Made by a program: the position numbers and the translations under genes | Assembly: GCA_027886175.1 (NCBI GenBank) | Contig: JAJNNQ010000018.1 | Location: 23,603,001 to 23,667,000 of the forward strand | Length of the DNA stretch: 64,000 nucleotides | Reading direction: 5' to 3' | From: Phylloscopus collybita | Taxonomy: Eukaryota; Chordata; Aves; Passeriformes; Phylloscopidae | The notes under the pieces: model-generated | The model's database searches: none | Seen by the model: only the letters and a program-made list of their open reading frames with translations | Told to the model about the DNA's origin: nothing | Shown here: one piece after another, positions 12,925-25,030 of the stretch | Position numbering within the stretch: the stretch's first letter is position 1 | How the letters are laid out: the number at the start of each line of letters is the position of its first letter

Positions 12925-13710
12925 AGTCAACTTAAATGCTTTTATTGACAATGTCTCTGAACAATAATAAGCAAACAATGCTTAAGTTTCATCCAAATTC
13001 ACTTTCCACATGTCAAAAAAGACCTCAAGGTAGAAAAAAATAAAATAAAAATATAAATATCTGAGAATCCATCTTAATAAATAAATTAAAAACACAATAA
13101 AAACGTTTTCATGGAAAACTTATGTCAGAACATTCAGACCACCTCAACAATGCATGATCAGTAAAGTTACAATGAACATCAATGTAGAACTACAGTACAT
13201 GGATATAGCTATTTATCTACCTACTAGAAAATAAAATAGAGTCTCTTTCCCCCCACGTAAGATGGGTCATTGCTAAGTCATCAGAACACGATATTGCCAG
13301 GAACACAGTAGTTATTGTTAATCAGCTGCACTAGATACGAGTTGGAGATACCCAGCACCAGGTTAAATTCCAATCATTTAAAACCAAGAGATTAATTAGT
13401 TAATGCTAGTGATACTAAGGAGGGGAGGGAGTCACCTACCCAGCCATGTGGGACATGCTACAGACTACCAGCTCTCATGGATGGGCCACTGGGGACAAGA
13501 CAAACTCCATGCGATTTGCTACATCTCTGGAAGAGGTAAGAGACCTCGGTGCATGACGCTCTGCCAGGCCCCGGGGCACCAGGCCAGACAGGGGGTGGCG
13601 GTGGCAGGGCCCTCCCCAAGCCTGGGGAGCCCCATGGGGCACAGCTGCAAGTCCGTGGGGGTGCGTGGGCAGGGGAGGGGGCCCAGCAGGTCAGTCAATG
13701 CTGGAGCCCT
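12925..13710 (-). other. FOS: FOS 3' UTR with AU-rich instability element
   Basis: About 785 nt lie between the FOS stop codon and the poly(A) signal, similar to the mammalian UTR. The stretch 13010-13110 is very A/T-rich. On the transcript strand it contains a full UUAUUUAUU nonamer (13084-13076) and further AUUUA cores. Such elements recruit TTP and related decay factors and are the known reason FOS mRNA is short-lived. The exact 3' end is inferred from the signal at 12941-12946. Confidence 0.8.
12941..12946 (-). terminator. FOS: FOS poly(A) signal AATAAA
   Basis: The plus strand reads TTTATT, so the FOS transcript strand reads AATAAA. It lies about 765 nt past the stop codon and just downstream of the AU-rich part of the 3' UTR. 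Cleavage is expected 15-25 nt further left. Other A/T-rich hexamers exist in the UTR, so upstream alternative sites are possible. Confidence 0.75.
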
Positions 13711-15457
<1,747 letters not shown>

Positions 15458-15960
15458 GTCAGCTCGGTATGAGCAAGCCGGAGGTGAGAAGTGATGCGAC
15501 GGTGGCGAAGCGTCCTTGGGGATGAAGCGAGGAGGGGTCGGCTGCGTGCGTCCCTGTGCCCGGTCCGCGCCGCGCGTCTATCCGCTCCACCGCCGGGGCT
15601 GCCTGAGCTGCTGGAGTACCGCGCCGTGCCTCCCTTTTATACCCTCCCGCCGACGTCACCGGGAAGGCGCCACCCGCGCCCACGGGGGGGGCCCTCCGCC
15701 CCGCGCCCGCCCCGCGCCTCCCTGGGGCCGCCCCGCGCGCCGTCTGCCACCGCCCCGCCCGGAGAAGATCCACGGCACGGGGCGGGGGCCGGCCGCAGGG
15801 GCGGGGGGGGTCCCAGGGCAGAGCAGGAGGGAGCGGCCATGGAGCTTTTCCCCCGCGCGGAGTGGTACGGCCGGGCTCGGGAACCCACTGACGCAGATAT
15901 CCTTATATGGGATACATCCTGTGCGAGGGGGCGTGACTGACGGGAAGCGCTCCAGGCTGC
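15458..15960 (-). promoter_or_regulatory. FOS: FOS promoter and 5' UTR (SIE, ETS-SRE, FAP, CRE, TATA)
   Basis: Read on the minus strand, elements follow in the mammalian c-fos order. There is an SIE-like TTCCCGTCAGTCAC (15946-15933), an ETS/TCF site ACAGGATGT (15922-15914), a CArG box CCATATAAGG (15910-15901) and an AP-1-like FAP site TCTGCGTCAG (15897-15888). Further down are a CRE TGACGTCG (about 15658-15651) and a TATA box TATAAAA (15641-15635). A start near 15610 is inferred from TATA spacing, giving a 5' UTR of about 150 nt and placing the SRE near -295. SIE-to-SRE spacing is about 35 bp, as I recall for mammals. The known family logic is STAT, SRF-Elk and CREB input driving fast induction by growth factors, calcium and cAMP. 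The start site itself is inferred. Confidence 0.9.
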
Positions 15961-16259
15961 AGCCAAGTGCGGCGGGCGGGCGGCGCGCGGGACAGGACCG
16001 GACGGGACGGTTCGGGACGCGACGGCCCCTCCCCACCCCCCGCCTGGCGGGACCCTGCGAGGGCTCTGGGGCACCGACACTGCCCTTGGGGCTGCCGTCC
16101 CGCCGCAGGTGACCCCCTCCCCTCAGCGGGGTCCCGCACAGCCTTGCCGCGGAGCAAGGTGCTCCAAGGAAGGCGGAGAAGAAGGGGCCCGGCCGGCCAG
16201 GGGTGCGCTTTGCGCTGCAAGTCGAGCCCCATCTCCAGCACTGAGCGGGGTCTGCCCGT

Positions 16260-19200
16260 AGCTGGGCACAGGTACTCGACGGGCCCCACGCACGGAAAGC
16301 TCAATTTACACCCCTCCCTGCGGCGAGGAGCGCGTTACGCTCATGTGTCACTACTGACTTGTCTGTTATGTACATTTGTAATTATCGAGAGTGAGGGTAA
16401 TGGCACGGGGCGGTAGGAAGCCCTGCAGGGAAGCCTGAGGGGCCACAGCCCCCCGGGAAGGTTGGGAGAGCTTGGGAGCAGTGCTCGGGGGTGGGGGGCT
16501 GGGATAGCCGCCAAGAGCATGGGCAAGAGGCCACCGGGAAACCACCGACGAGGAGAGAGAGGGGCGAGGCTTGTCCTTTCCTCCAGTTTGGGTTTTGTTT
16601 TGATCCTTGTTGCAGAGAAGCCCGGAGACACCCACCCACGACGGGGATGTCAGGCAGCCCTGGCTCAGGTCAGGCTAAGGTGGGAGCCAGACCGCAGACT
16701 CGCCTTGCACGGGAGCCAAGAGATCGCGGCTATAGATAGTAACAGGGAAGCTGCAGCAGGGAGCGTGTTTACAGCAACAAACAGAGCCTGCAGCGCAGTC
16801 TCCAGGCAGGAGCGTCACCCAGCCAGGCTGGGATCCTGCTGGCAGCCTCTCCCTCTGTTTGAGCTCATGGGCTAAATGCAGCGCTTGATGCTGCTGCTGT
16901 TGCTGTTGCTGCGCGAGCAACCTCCGTTCTTAGAGATCTGGGCCACGGGGGCGGGAGAACTGGGCCAGCTGCTATTTCTGAACTGCCCGTCAGAGCAGAG
17001 GGGACAGCCAAGGACTGCCGCAGCTCACGGCCCATACTGCTCCCTGGGAAAGGACCTGCGGGGGCCCCTGCTGCTCTCATCAGCTCAGTGCTGGCCCGTG
17101 GGCTAGTCCATCTCGGGGCGGGCATCAGTCACCCCAGGTTCCTGTGCTCCCAAGGGCTCTTTGGCAGCCTCAGGCTGCAGGTGAGGAGGCCCTCAGCACT
17201 GCCCAGATGAGGGATGGTGCCAGCAAATTAGCAAAGCCACGACCCTGCCATCACTGCCAGCAGTGAGCAACAGGCCAAACTCTGCAGCCACATCCCCAGC
17301 AGGGCCTAGGTCGACACATCAGTGCCCAGCATGGGCAAGAGCCTCTGACACAGTTCCCCGTCTCAGACATTTGCCAGGCACATTTCAGAAAAACTCTATT
17401 TAACCCTGCTGTCTATAAACTGCCCCAGGGTTCCTCTAGCCAAACTGCCTTCCCCAAAAGAAGTGTCTGGAAATCAGAGGTGGAATCCACTTCACCAAAC
17501 CCCACAATATTTTTGTGGTGCTCATGCAAACCATCTGTTGCCATCTCCACTGGTGACCAAACATGATCTGTTTGTACCAGTCGGAAAGTGCACGGATGCT
17601 GCACATTTCTAACACGTGGAGGCAATGAAACAGAGAAAGCGAAAACACATGACGTAGGTTTGTTGTTTGCCCCAAACACAGGGTGCACACGTTTTACCAC
17701 ACGATGTGTGAGAACATAAAAAGGAAGCAGGCGGTACCGCAGGGACAAAACAGAGTCAGAGTATGAATCCTCCTGCCTGGGTGAGAGGGTTGCCCTCATC
17801 AGCATGCCAGGCTGATGGAGGTTCCTCACCTCCCTTGCCAGCTGGGAACGAATGAGTTGAGGAATTAGACCCTCACAAATCAGTGTGATCTGTGGAGTGG
17901 ACCATGAGTTCAGTGAACACTACAACATTATTAAACATGTACAGCCAGGGCCAGCAGGGTTTTGCCAGGCTCTGGTGGTGCTCGGCTGGGCCTCATCTAG
18001 AAAAGTCTAGAGACTTTTCCCTTGCTTCAGACAAGCTCACTGCACCTCTGGGTCCTGTGCTGGTGAGGAGGATGTGGCTGCTGACTGCCACCAGCAGGGA
18101 GATGGCTCTTCCCAGATGCCTGGCCAGACAGAAGAGGCCGTGCCCACTGCACTTCTTGGGCATCACAATGGTGCCAGCAGGGCAGAAGGACAGTAGCTGT
18201 CCAATGAGGATCTTGTCCTGCATACCAGCAGAATCCTTCCACCTTCCTGCCTCCACTTTTCCTCCTATCAAGCAGGGAGATGGGAAAGCTTGCAGCTCTG
18301 AGGCTCACAACAGAACAGCAAGCTCCTAAGCCTCAGGGTGCAGAACTAGAACTTGGCCCTACTTTCACACCCCTCCTTCATCTGAGCTTGCAACTCAGGC
18401 TGGCCTTGGAAAACCACAGCAGAAAAACACCTGAGGTGTGTGGGCCAGTGCAACTGCACAGCCAAAACCAACTTCAGGGGCAAGAGATGGCTGTGCCTAA
18501 ATTTGGCCATGCAGCAGGGGAAAGTTCATGCCAGCAACATGGCCCTTTTGTAGTCTCAAGACCATCTCAACCCACTCTCTGTCAGCAGCACTGACATGGT
18601 TCCATGTTCCTTCTCTAGAAACACAACATGTTGGACATCTGCCTCCAGCTAACCAGCTGGGGTCATTGGGAAGGAGACCAGACAGCCAGAGTTCAGCAGC
18701 AGAGCTGTCATGCAGGAGGCACTGCTGTGGACACAAAGAAATAGCTACCCTGCACTGAGAAGTCATCACTGCCTGGCCAAGCATCCTGCCCATACTATCA
18801 GATAATCCACACAATAACCTGAGCACCTATTGCAGTACAGACTTTATGGGCAGGATCCAGGGGCATCAGTGAAATTCTCCCTACACATACCTGCACACTT
18901 ACTGCTCCTGGTGTCCCCCAATGCATTCACTCCCCGCACAGCACAAGGGATCCTGTCCCTCCCCTTGGGCCCAGAGAGGCTTGTAAAGTCAGGTAGAGGC
19001 TGCAGGGCTCAGAAGAAACAGGATGGAAAAGCAGAAAAAGGGGTTGGAAAACCAGTGGTGGGAACCTGCCCCCTCTCTTGATGTGGCTGGAGAGCAAAGG
19101 GTGGAGGAAGGGCACATAGTACGTTACCCGTGTGGCCTGAACTCCCCCCAAGACACACTGCAGCTGTCACCCACCCACCTAGCCTGGGAACCTCCAGGAG

Positions 19201-19820
19201 AGCAGGGTTCCCACCTCTGTTGGTCTTAAAGGTACAGTGCATACCCAAAGCAAAGTATAAATAGGAATTAGTAATCACAGCAGCTGGGTGTGTGAGAGGG
19301 ACATCCTAAAGAATAAACACCACCAGACATCCCAGCATTTCGTGGTCGCACAGCCGCATGCCATGGGCCACCAATTACTGCAGATGATGCTGTCAAGCCA
19401 TCACACTTATTCTCACCACTTTTTGCCTGCACCATGCTGGATACTAACTCACCAGGCACAGCTGGACCTTGCTGCACACACTGAGGAATCCATGCACTGC
19501 TCACAGCCAGCAGGTGTAAAAGCTTGGCCCATTGAAGCGCTTCTTCCACACCCTGTTGCCCCAAGGCCGGGCTGTCAGCCACCACTCCACTAGCCAGGGT
19601 TCATAACCTGCAGTAATTCAAGCACAAAGTTCTCCGGGTAAAACTCCAAAACTCCTGCTGCTGCTGCCACCAATGTGCATTGTGTGCCATGGCAGTGCGA
19701 CAAAGCCGGAACACCGTGGCCAAGCTGGCCTCTTATCTCCCCTTATGGCAGCTCCAGCACCATAAGCCCATCCCAGGGCGTTGTACATGCTCACAGTTAT
19801 AGTCCCAGGGCACTGATCAG
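16260..19820. other. FOS upstream intergenic DNA
   Basis: No gene recognised. A short CTG/TTG-rich stretch (16885-16915) is the only low-complexity feature. Such proximal upstream DNA is where FOS enhancers are expected, but I cannot pick one from sequence. Confidence 0.55.
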
Positions 19821-19823
19821 CAG

Positions 19824-20012
19824 GGAGGAGAGGAGAGGAGAGGAGAGGAGAGGAGAGGAGAGGAGAGGAGAGGAGAGGAGAGGAGAGGAGAGGAGAGGAG
19901 AGGAGAGGAGAGGAGAGGAGAGGAGAGGAGAGGAGAGGAGAGGAGAGGAGAGGAGAGGAGAGGAGAGGAGAGGAGAGGAGAGGAGAGGAGAGGAGAGGAG
20001 AGGAGAGGAGAG
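19824..20012 (+). repeat. (AGGAG)n pentanucleotide microsatellite
   Basis: About 37 uninterrupted copies of a 5-bp purine unit (AGGAG on plus, CTCCT on minus) span 189 bp, 4.2 kb upstream of the inferred FOS start. It opens meaningless frames of repeated EERRG on plus and LLSSP on minus. The perfect homopurine strand can form triplex DNA. Confidence 0.98.
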
Positions 20013-20014
20013 TG

Positions 20015-21168
20015 TGCTCAGTGAAAGGCAGTGTGTTCAAACCCAGTGACAGACAAGATGATGCAGGACTTTTCTGATTATCAGACAAGATCCAAATAAG
20101 GGGAGCACAGCTGTGATTTATTTCCCTCATGGAACCCCACGAGATGCCTACAATAAAAACCCACACAATCAAGAGAAAGTTTGGGCTTCCTGTTGTGTCC
20201 AAGAGCTTTCTGGAGGTGGGAGCTGGATGGTCACATTGCACAAGCTACCTCTTTCCTGTGTGGCTGGGCAGTGATACTGATGCTTCTGCTGGGGGCTGGG
20301 TAAAGGGGTCCTGCTCCTCTCTTGGTGCAGTGGCTCTTGAGTAAAATGGGTCAAAGGTAGCAAAGGAGGAAGTGCTGAGAAGAAGGAGGAAAATACCACT
20401 GTGCTTAGCTAAGAAGATTTTGTTACAGATGGAGAACAAAGCAGCTGAAGTGAGGGAACAGGATGTTGAAGATTGTTTAGCACGGGACAAAAGAAACCTT
20501 CTAATTGTTGTGACTGGGAAGTGCTTTGGGGAAAGAAAGGCTCAAGGGGACTCAGGACAAATAAAGGATTGTAAAGGGTAGTTTGGGAGGAAGAAGGACA
20601 CTGAGCCGTTGTCACTGCCTCCAGAAACAACCTGCTTCACTGAAGATAGTGCCCAGGTCACCTTTCTCCTGTGCCATTCAGTGTCAGACACCAGCATGCC
20701 AGGTGGGCTGGCTGCCCTGGAGGACAGTCATGAACAAAAGTAAGGTCTCTCTTTTTGAGTCCTTGACTCTTGTAGTGATGGGGCTGTCACAGGGACTCAC
20801 AGAAACTCAGCACACCCTGGCCCATGGGCAGGTGATACTCAGTTGCTGCTGCTGAAAGGAAATGGCAAGACTTGAAAGCAAGGTGTTTGCACCCTTCTCC
20901 AACTGAGCCATACCCCTGGCTGGACAGCCAGGCTGCACTCAAGGCAGAGACAAAGGGAGCAGTCAGCTCAGTGCAAAGATGCTGCCACTGCAAGAATAGA
21001 GAGTGTAACGGAGAAAGGGAATAAATAATAAGGCATGGCTACATGGTGAGTTGGCCTTCTCTGTCCTGTAGCAGCGTGGAGATGGACGGTGGTTGCTGCT
21101 ACCTCTGCCCAAAAAGCATCTCTTCCGGAGAAGCTGCTCGGGTGGGCACACAGGCAAGGCACTCAAGT

Positions 21169-21205
<37 letters not shown>

Positions 21206-23370
21206 ATGGCTAGCTCAGCAAAGAAAGGCAGGAAGGGTCTCCTGTATAAATTCCAGCGATGTTGACTTTGCAGATACACGCCAAAGGGTTCCAGGGACAG
21301 AAACACCAAGATCAAAGGAGTGCCCAGGGTTAAGTATGAGGTCAGGAGCCAATGGTCTGAGGGAAAGGGGTGGAACGAGGGCAGGGCAAAGGGCAGTGAC
21401 CTATAGGGGACATAAGGACGGAGCATCAGCAATACCACAACCCATGGGGAAACAGGGAAAGGAGAAACCTCCAGAACCAGGGACATATATGAACAATAGA
21501 GGTGGGCAAGGCCCTCGGGCCAATGGGAAGAGCAAAACTGAGGTAGACTAGCATCGTGCAGCAGAGCACTTCGGGGGGAAGCCTTTTTGCTCACCCTGAG
21601 CTCTGAGGCTTCCTCAAAGCCTATGGCAGATTCTTCCAAGGCATCAGCCTGGATGTTTCCCTGATGGGCTCAGGGGCCTCTGCCCTGCCCTATGAGCAAA
21701 CATTGGGAATACCCCAGGAAGCTGAGGTTCCTTAGATGGTATTTAGGAAATGTAACAAATAGAAAATTCAATATTATTAAATTGTCTGGGGTGAACGGTG
21801 CCATGATTATGTAAACATATAAACAGTGCAGAGCACTGCCAGCCCAGCCCTGAGGCTTTGATCCTCCCCATGCATCCAGATCTGCCAAGCAATTTGGTTT
21901 GGCATGGGGTAGCTGCTGGAAGAGGAAACATCTTTTGTGTTAACTCATTCCTAAGTGTCTGCACAACCAGAGTTAAGCATATGCCTGTGCAGAGAGACCT
22001 GGGAGAAGGACATTTACAGATCATCTCTGTGCTCTGCTCCACCTCTGCAGAGTGAACAGGGTCTAGAGGAGAGTCTCTTGCTCACAGCTCGTCACAAGTC
22101 AAGAAAAGCTCTAGCCATCAACCAGCTCCATACCAGCCTCTGAAGAGATTGTGCATTTTTTTCCCCATCAAGGTCATATGTTAAACATGTTGATAATAAA
22201 CACATCAGAGAGTCTAGGCCTGGAAACTCAAGGACCTCTCACAGAAGGGGTACAGCAGTCCAGTATGAAGCTGTTTGACTTGGTAATTGCACATGGAGGA
22301 CTTGTCCTCTGTACTTTCTTCCCAGGACCTGGCTGCCAGGGACACAACTGCCAAGCCAGTGGTGTCAGGTTAACTTGCTTCGTCACTGTTTGCTTTAGGA
22401 TCTCAATAGACCTCAGTGGGATGCAAAACTGGCACCTCTCACCCATGCGAGGCACCATTCGACGGTGCTGGCCTCCCTGGGCACTGAGTGCCAGTGCAGA
22501 TGTGGGCAGGCATCTGGATGGGCCCAGGGCACCAGCCTGGAGACAAAGACACCCTGTGCTTCAGCACAGAGCCCCATTAAGGTAGCCTGGAGGGGTCCCC
22601 ATTCCCAGTTCCTCTAAACAGGGCCTCCCTCCTGCCTTCTCCAGGCAAACCCAGCATCTCCCAGGAAGCTGGAGACATCCTGGAGAGAATGGCCATGGTT
22701 CCTGGTGATGAACTGGAGTATGGAGCTGTGAGTTTGGATTCATGTAGCTGAAATGGGGCATCACACACTTGGCCCCACTCAGCACACACCACCCTCTCGG
22801 GGCCCACTGTCTCCCTCCTGCCATTGTAGCACAGCTGTGGAGGACTCCTCCAGGTTGCCAGGCCCACCTGGACTAGACATTGGAGTTTTGGGGTGTTTGC
22901 TGATGCCAACATCCCAGCCAGGCTTCCAGATCTTCCCACCCTGACAGCCTGCAGGTTCAGAGTGGCAGGTAATGTGTGTGGGGTTGTATGAGTAAGCACG
23001 TAGGGCAGTGGACACATTCAACGTGTTTGCATCTTACTTCCAAACAAGTGCAGAATCCAGAAAAAAACCCAGTAGAATATTGTTAAAAGCTGTGCTGTCA
23101 ACCTGGCAACCCCAGACACAAAATCACTGCGATATACTGGGGTCTGGCACTGGTTAGAGGGTGGTGAGCACTTGTATTGTGCATTACTTGTTTGGTTTGA
23201 TCTCCTTTCCCTTTTATTATCATTATTATTACTATTATTTGCCATTATAATTGTGTTTAACTTTGTTTTCAGTTACTGTTCTTATCTCAACCGACAAGTT
23301 TCACCTCCTCCCCAAGTTTTTCCTCCTCGCCATTTCACCGGGGTGGCAGAAGAGAGGGGAGTTGAGCGAG
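20015..23370. other. FOS upstream intergenic DNA, second part
   Basis: Only the (CA)n tract is notable. Several frames are open by chance. Confidence 0.55.
21170..21206 (+). repeat. (CA)n microsatellite
   Basis: About 18 perfect CA dinucleotides. Confidence 0.97.
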
Positions 23371-23379
23371 AGGCTGCGC

Positions 23380-24015
23380 GGTGCCCCGACAGACCCCCGT
23401 GTCCGGCGGTGCCCCTCAGGCCCGGGGCCGTCACGGGCGCACCCGGGCCCCGGGCGCGGGGAGGGGGCGGTCGCGGCGCGCGCGGGCCCCGCCCCGCGGC
23501 AGCCCCGGCCAATCACGGCGCTGTTGCCGGGGCCGGGCCGGGCGCCTGACGTTGCCCGGGAGACGGCGGGACGTTGACAACACACAAACCCGTGACGTCG
23601 GCGCGTGGTTCCCGTGGAAACGGGATGGCGACGTCATCGCCTCCCCCTCCCGCCTCCCCCCGCCGGAGCGCGCGTCAGCCGCGCGGGAGGGGCGGGGCCC
23701 CGTCGCCTCGGCGGCGGGCGGGGCGCGGTCGCCAAGGCAGCGGGAGCGGCTGTTGTTTGTTTGGGAGGCGGCAGCCGAGGGCGGGCGGGGCCTGCGGCGG
23801 CCCCGACCTCCCCGCCGGCATCCTGCCCACGCGGCTGCCGGGGGGGCACCTTGGCCCGGCCGGGCCCGGGCAGCCCCGCAGCCCAGGATTCCCCGCGGGC
23901 AGGAGGCAGCGGTGTGGGTTGTGGGTTAGCAGAGGTCCCTCCGGCCGGCAGCCCCACGGCCGGCTTGTGGCTGCTGGGCGTCCTCCCGCCGTGCGCCGGG
24001 AGGGCGCGGGCTGGT
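23380..24015. promoter_or_regulatory. Intergenic CpG island with CCAAT box and paired CRE-like sites
   Basis: An isolated CpG island about 8 kb upstream of FOS and 16 kb upstream of TMED10. It has a CCAAT box in GGCCAATCAC (23507-23516), an X-box-like GTTGCCCGGGAGAC (23551-23564) and two CRE-like sites, TGACGTCG (23593-23600) and GACGTCAT (23630-23637). The long frames in it have GC-driven composition and no recognised domain. It is a promoter for an unknown, probably non-coding transcript, or a CpG-rich FOS enhancer. Confidence 0.5.
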
Positions 24016-24174
24016 AACCTGAGCAGGGAGATGGGCCCAGGGTTAAAAATAATGCCGCTGAGAAGGAGGGTTTATTTTTTACTGGGATCAGCGGTACAGC
24101 TCTCTGCACTGAGGAGCCTGGCCGGCAGTGTGAACAGCCCAGCTGCAGGCAGAGTCCGGAGCTGGGAGGGTCAA

Positions 24175-24222
24175 ATGGATGGATGGATGGATGGATGGAT
24201 GGATGGATGGATGGATGGATGG
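24175..24222 (+). repeat. (GGAT)n microsatellite
   Basis: About 11 to 12 perfect ATGG/GGAT tetranucleotides immediately right of the 23.4-24.0 kb CpG island. It produces frames of repeated MDGW/SIHP that are not genes. Confidence 0.97.
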
Positions 24223-24799
24223 GCCACAGAGGCCACTATGCAGGCACTGCTCTGAGAGAAGTGCACATGAGCTCTTGCTCTGCTGCAGGTACTGGCGCAG
24301 CACCCCCAACATATGTGCCACAGGTCTGCTGTGCCCATCATCCAGGTTGCTGAGTGGAGTGTGGATGTCAAGTGCATGTCCAGCAAGCCTGAGAAATCTA
24401 GCCTCGAAACAAGTGGAAAGAAACTAAGAAGTTAACCACAGATGTTGCAGCGTTTCCACTTGTCCATCTCTTGAAGAGTGGCCTGATCCCTCAGAATGCT
24501 TTACCAGCCACATCCTCTGAAATGCCTGCTCTGCCAAAATTGCCCAGCAGACATCATGCCCAGTGCCATCCATGCTCCTGTCACCAGCAGCGGGGGTGCC
24601 CAACAGAGACCAGACAGACTGAATGCTCCTCCCTGCAGTGCAGGGCAGCAGGGGCTGCTCCAAAGAGCCCTTTTCCTGGTGCACTGTTTCGTCCCGGCAG
24701 CCGGCCTTTGGATGTTCCTTCGGGCGTCTTTCTGACATCAGCTTCCTCCCTTACAATGTGTGGCGGCCAGAGCCCTTCTAGGTGAAACATCCGACAAAG

Positions 24800-25030
24800 A
24801 GGGCGGCTGGCGGAGGGACCCACCCACCGGCATCCCCGGTTTCCCCCGCCAGGAGCGGCTGGGTGGCTCCCTGAAATCCCAAAAGCTGTCTTTGCGCCGG
24901 GGGTTGCGCAGGCGCTGCTGGCAGGCGGGAGAGGAGGGAACCTCGGGGCCGCCCCGGCCCCGGCCGCCGAGCCGGGTGCCTGCGGGCTGGGAACTCCCAG
25001 CGACTGTTCCCGCCGCCGCCATCTGCTGAG
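24800..25030. promoter_or_regulatory. Small GC-rich block with NRF1-like and YY1-like sites
   Basis: It contains TTGCGCAGGCGCTG (about 24904-24917), close to the NRF1 consensus, and GCCGCCGCCATCTG (about 25012-25025), resembling a YY1 site. Both are common in TATA-less promoters. No open frame or exon is recognised. It may be a minor promoter or enhancer. Confidence 0.3.

Noticed and set aside
19618..20241. 207-codon minus-strand frame rich in LLSSP
   Set aside because: It is generated by the pentanucleotide array; the flanks show no protein similarity I recognise.
23605..24255. 216-codon plus-strand frame in the orphan CpG island
   Set aside because: GC-driven composition, ends in the GGAT repeat, and competing open frames exist on both strands.
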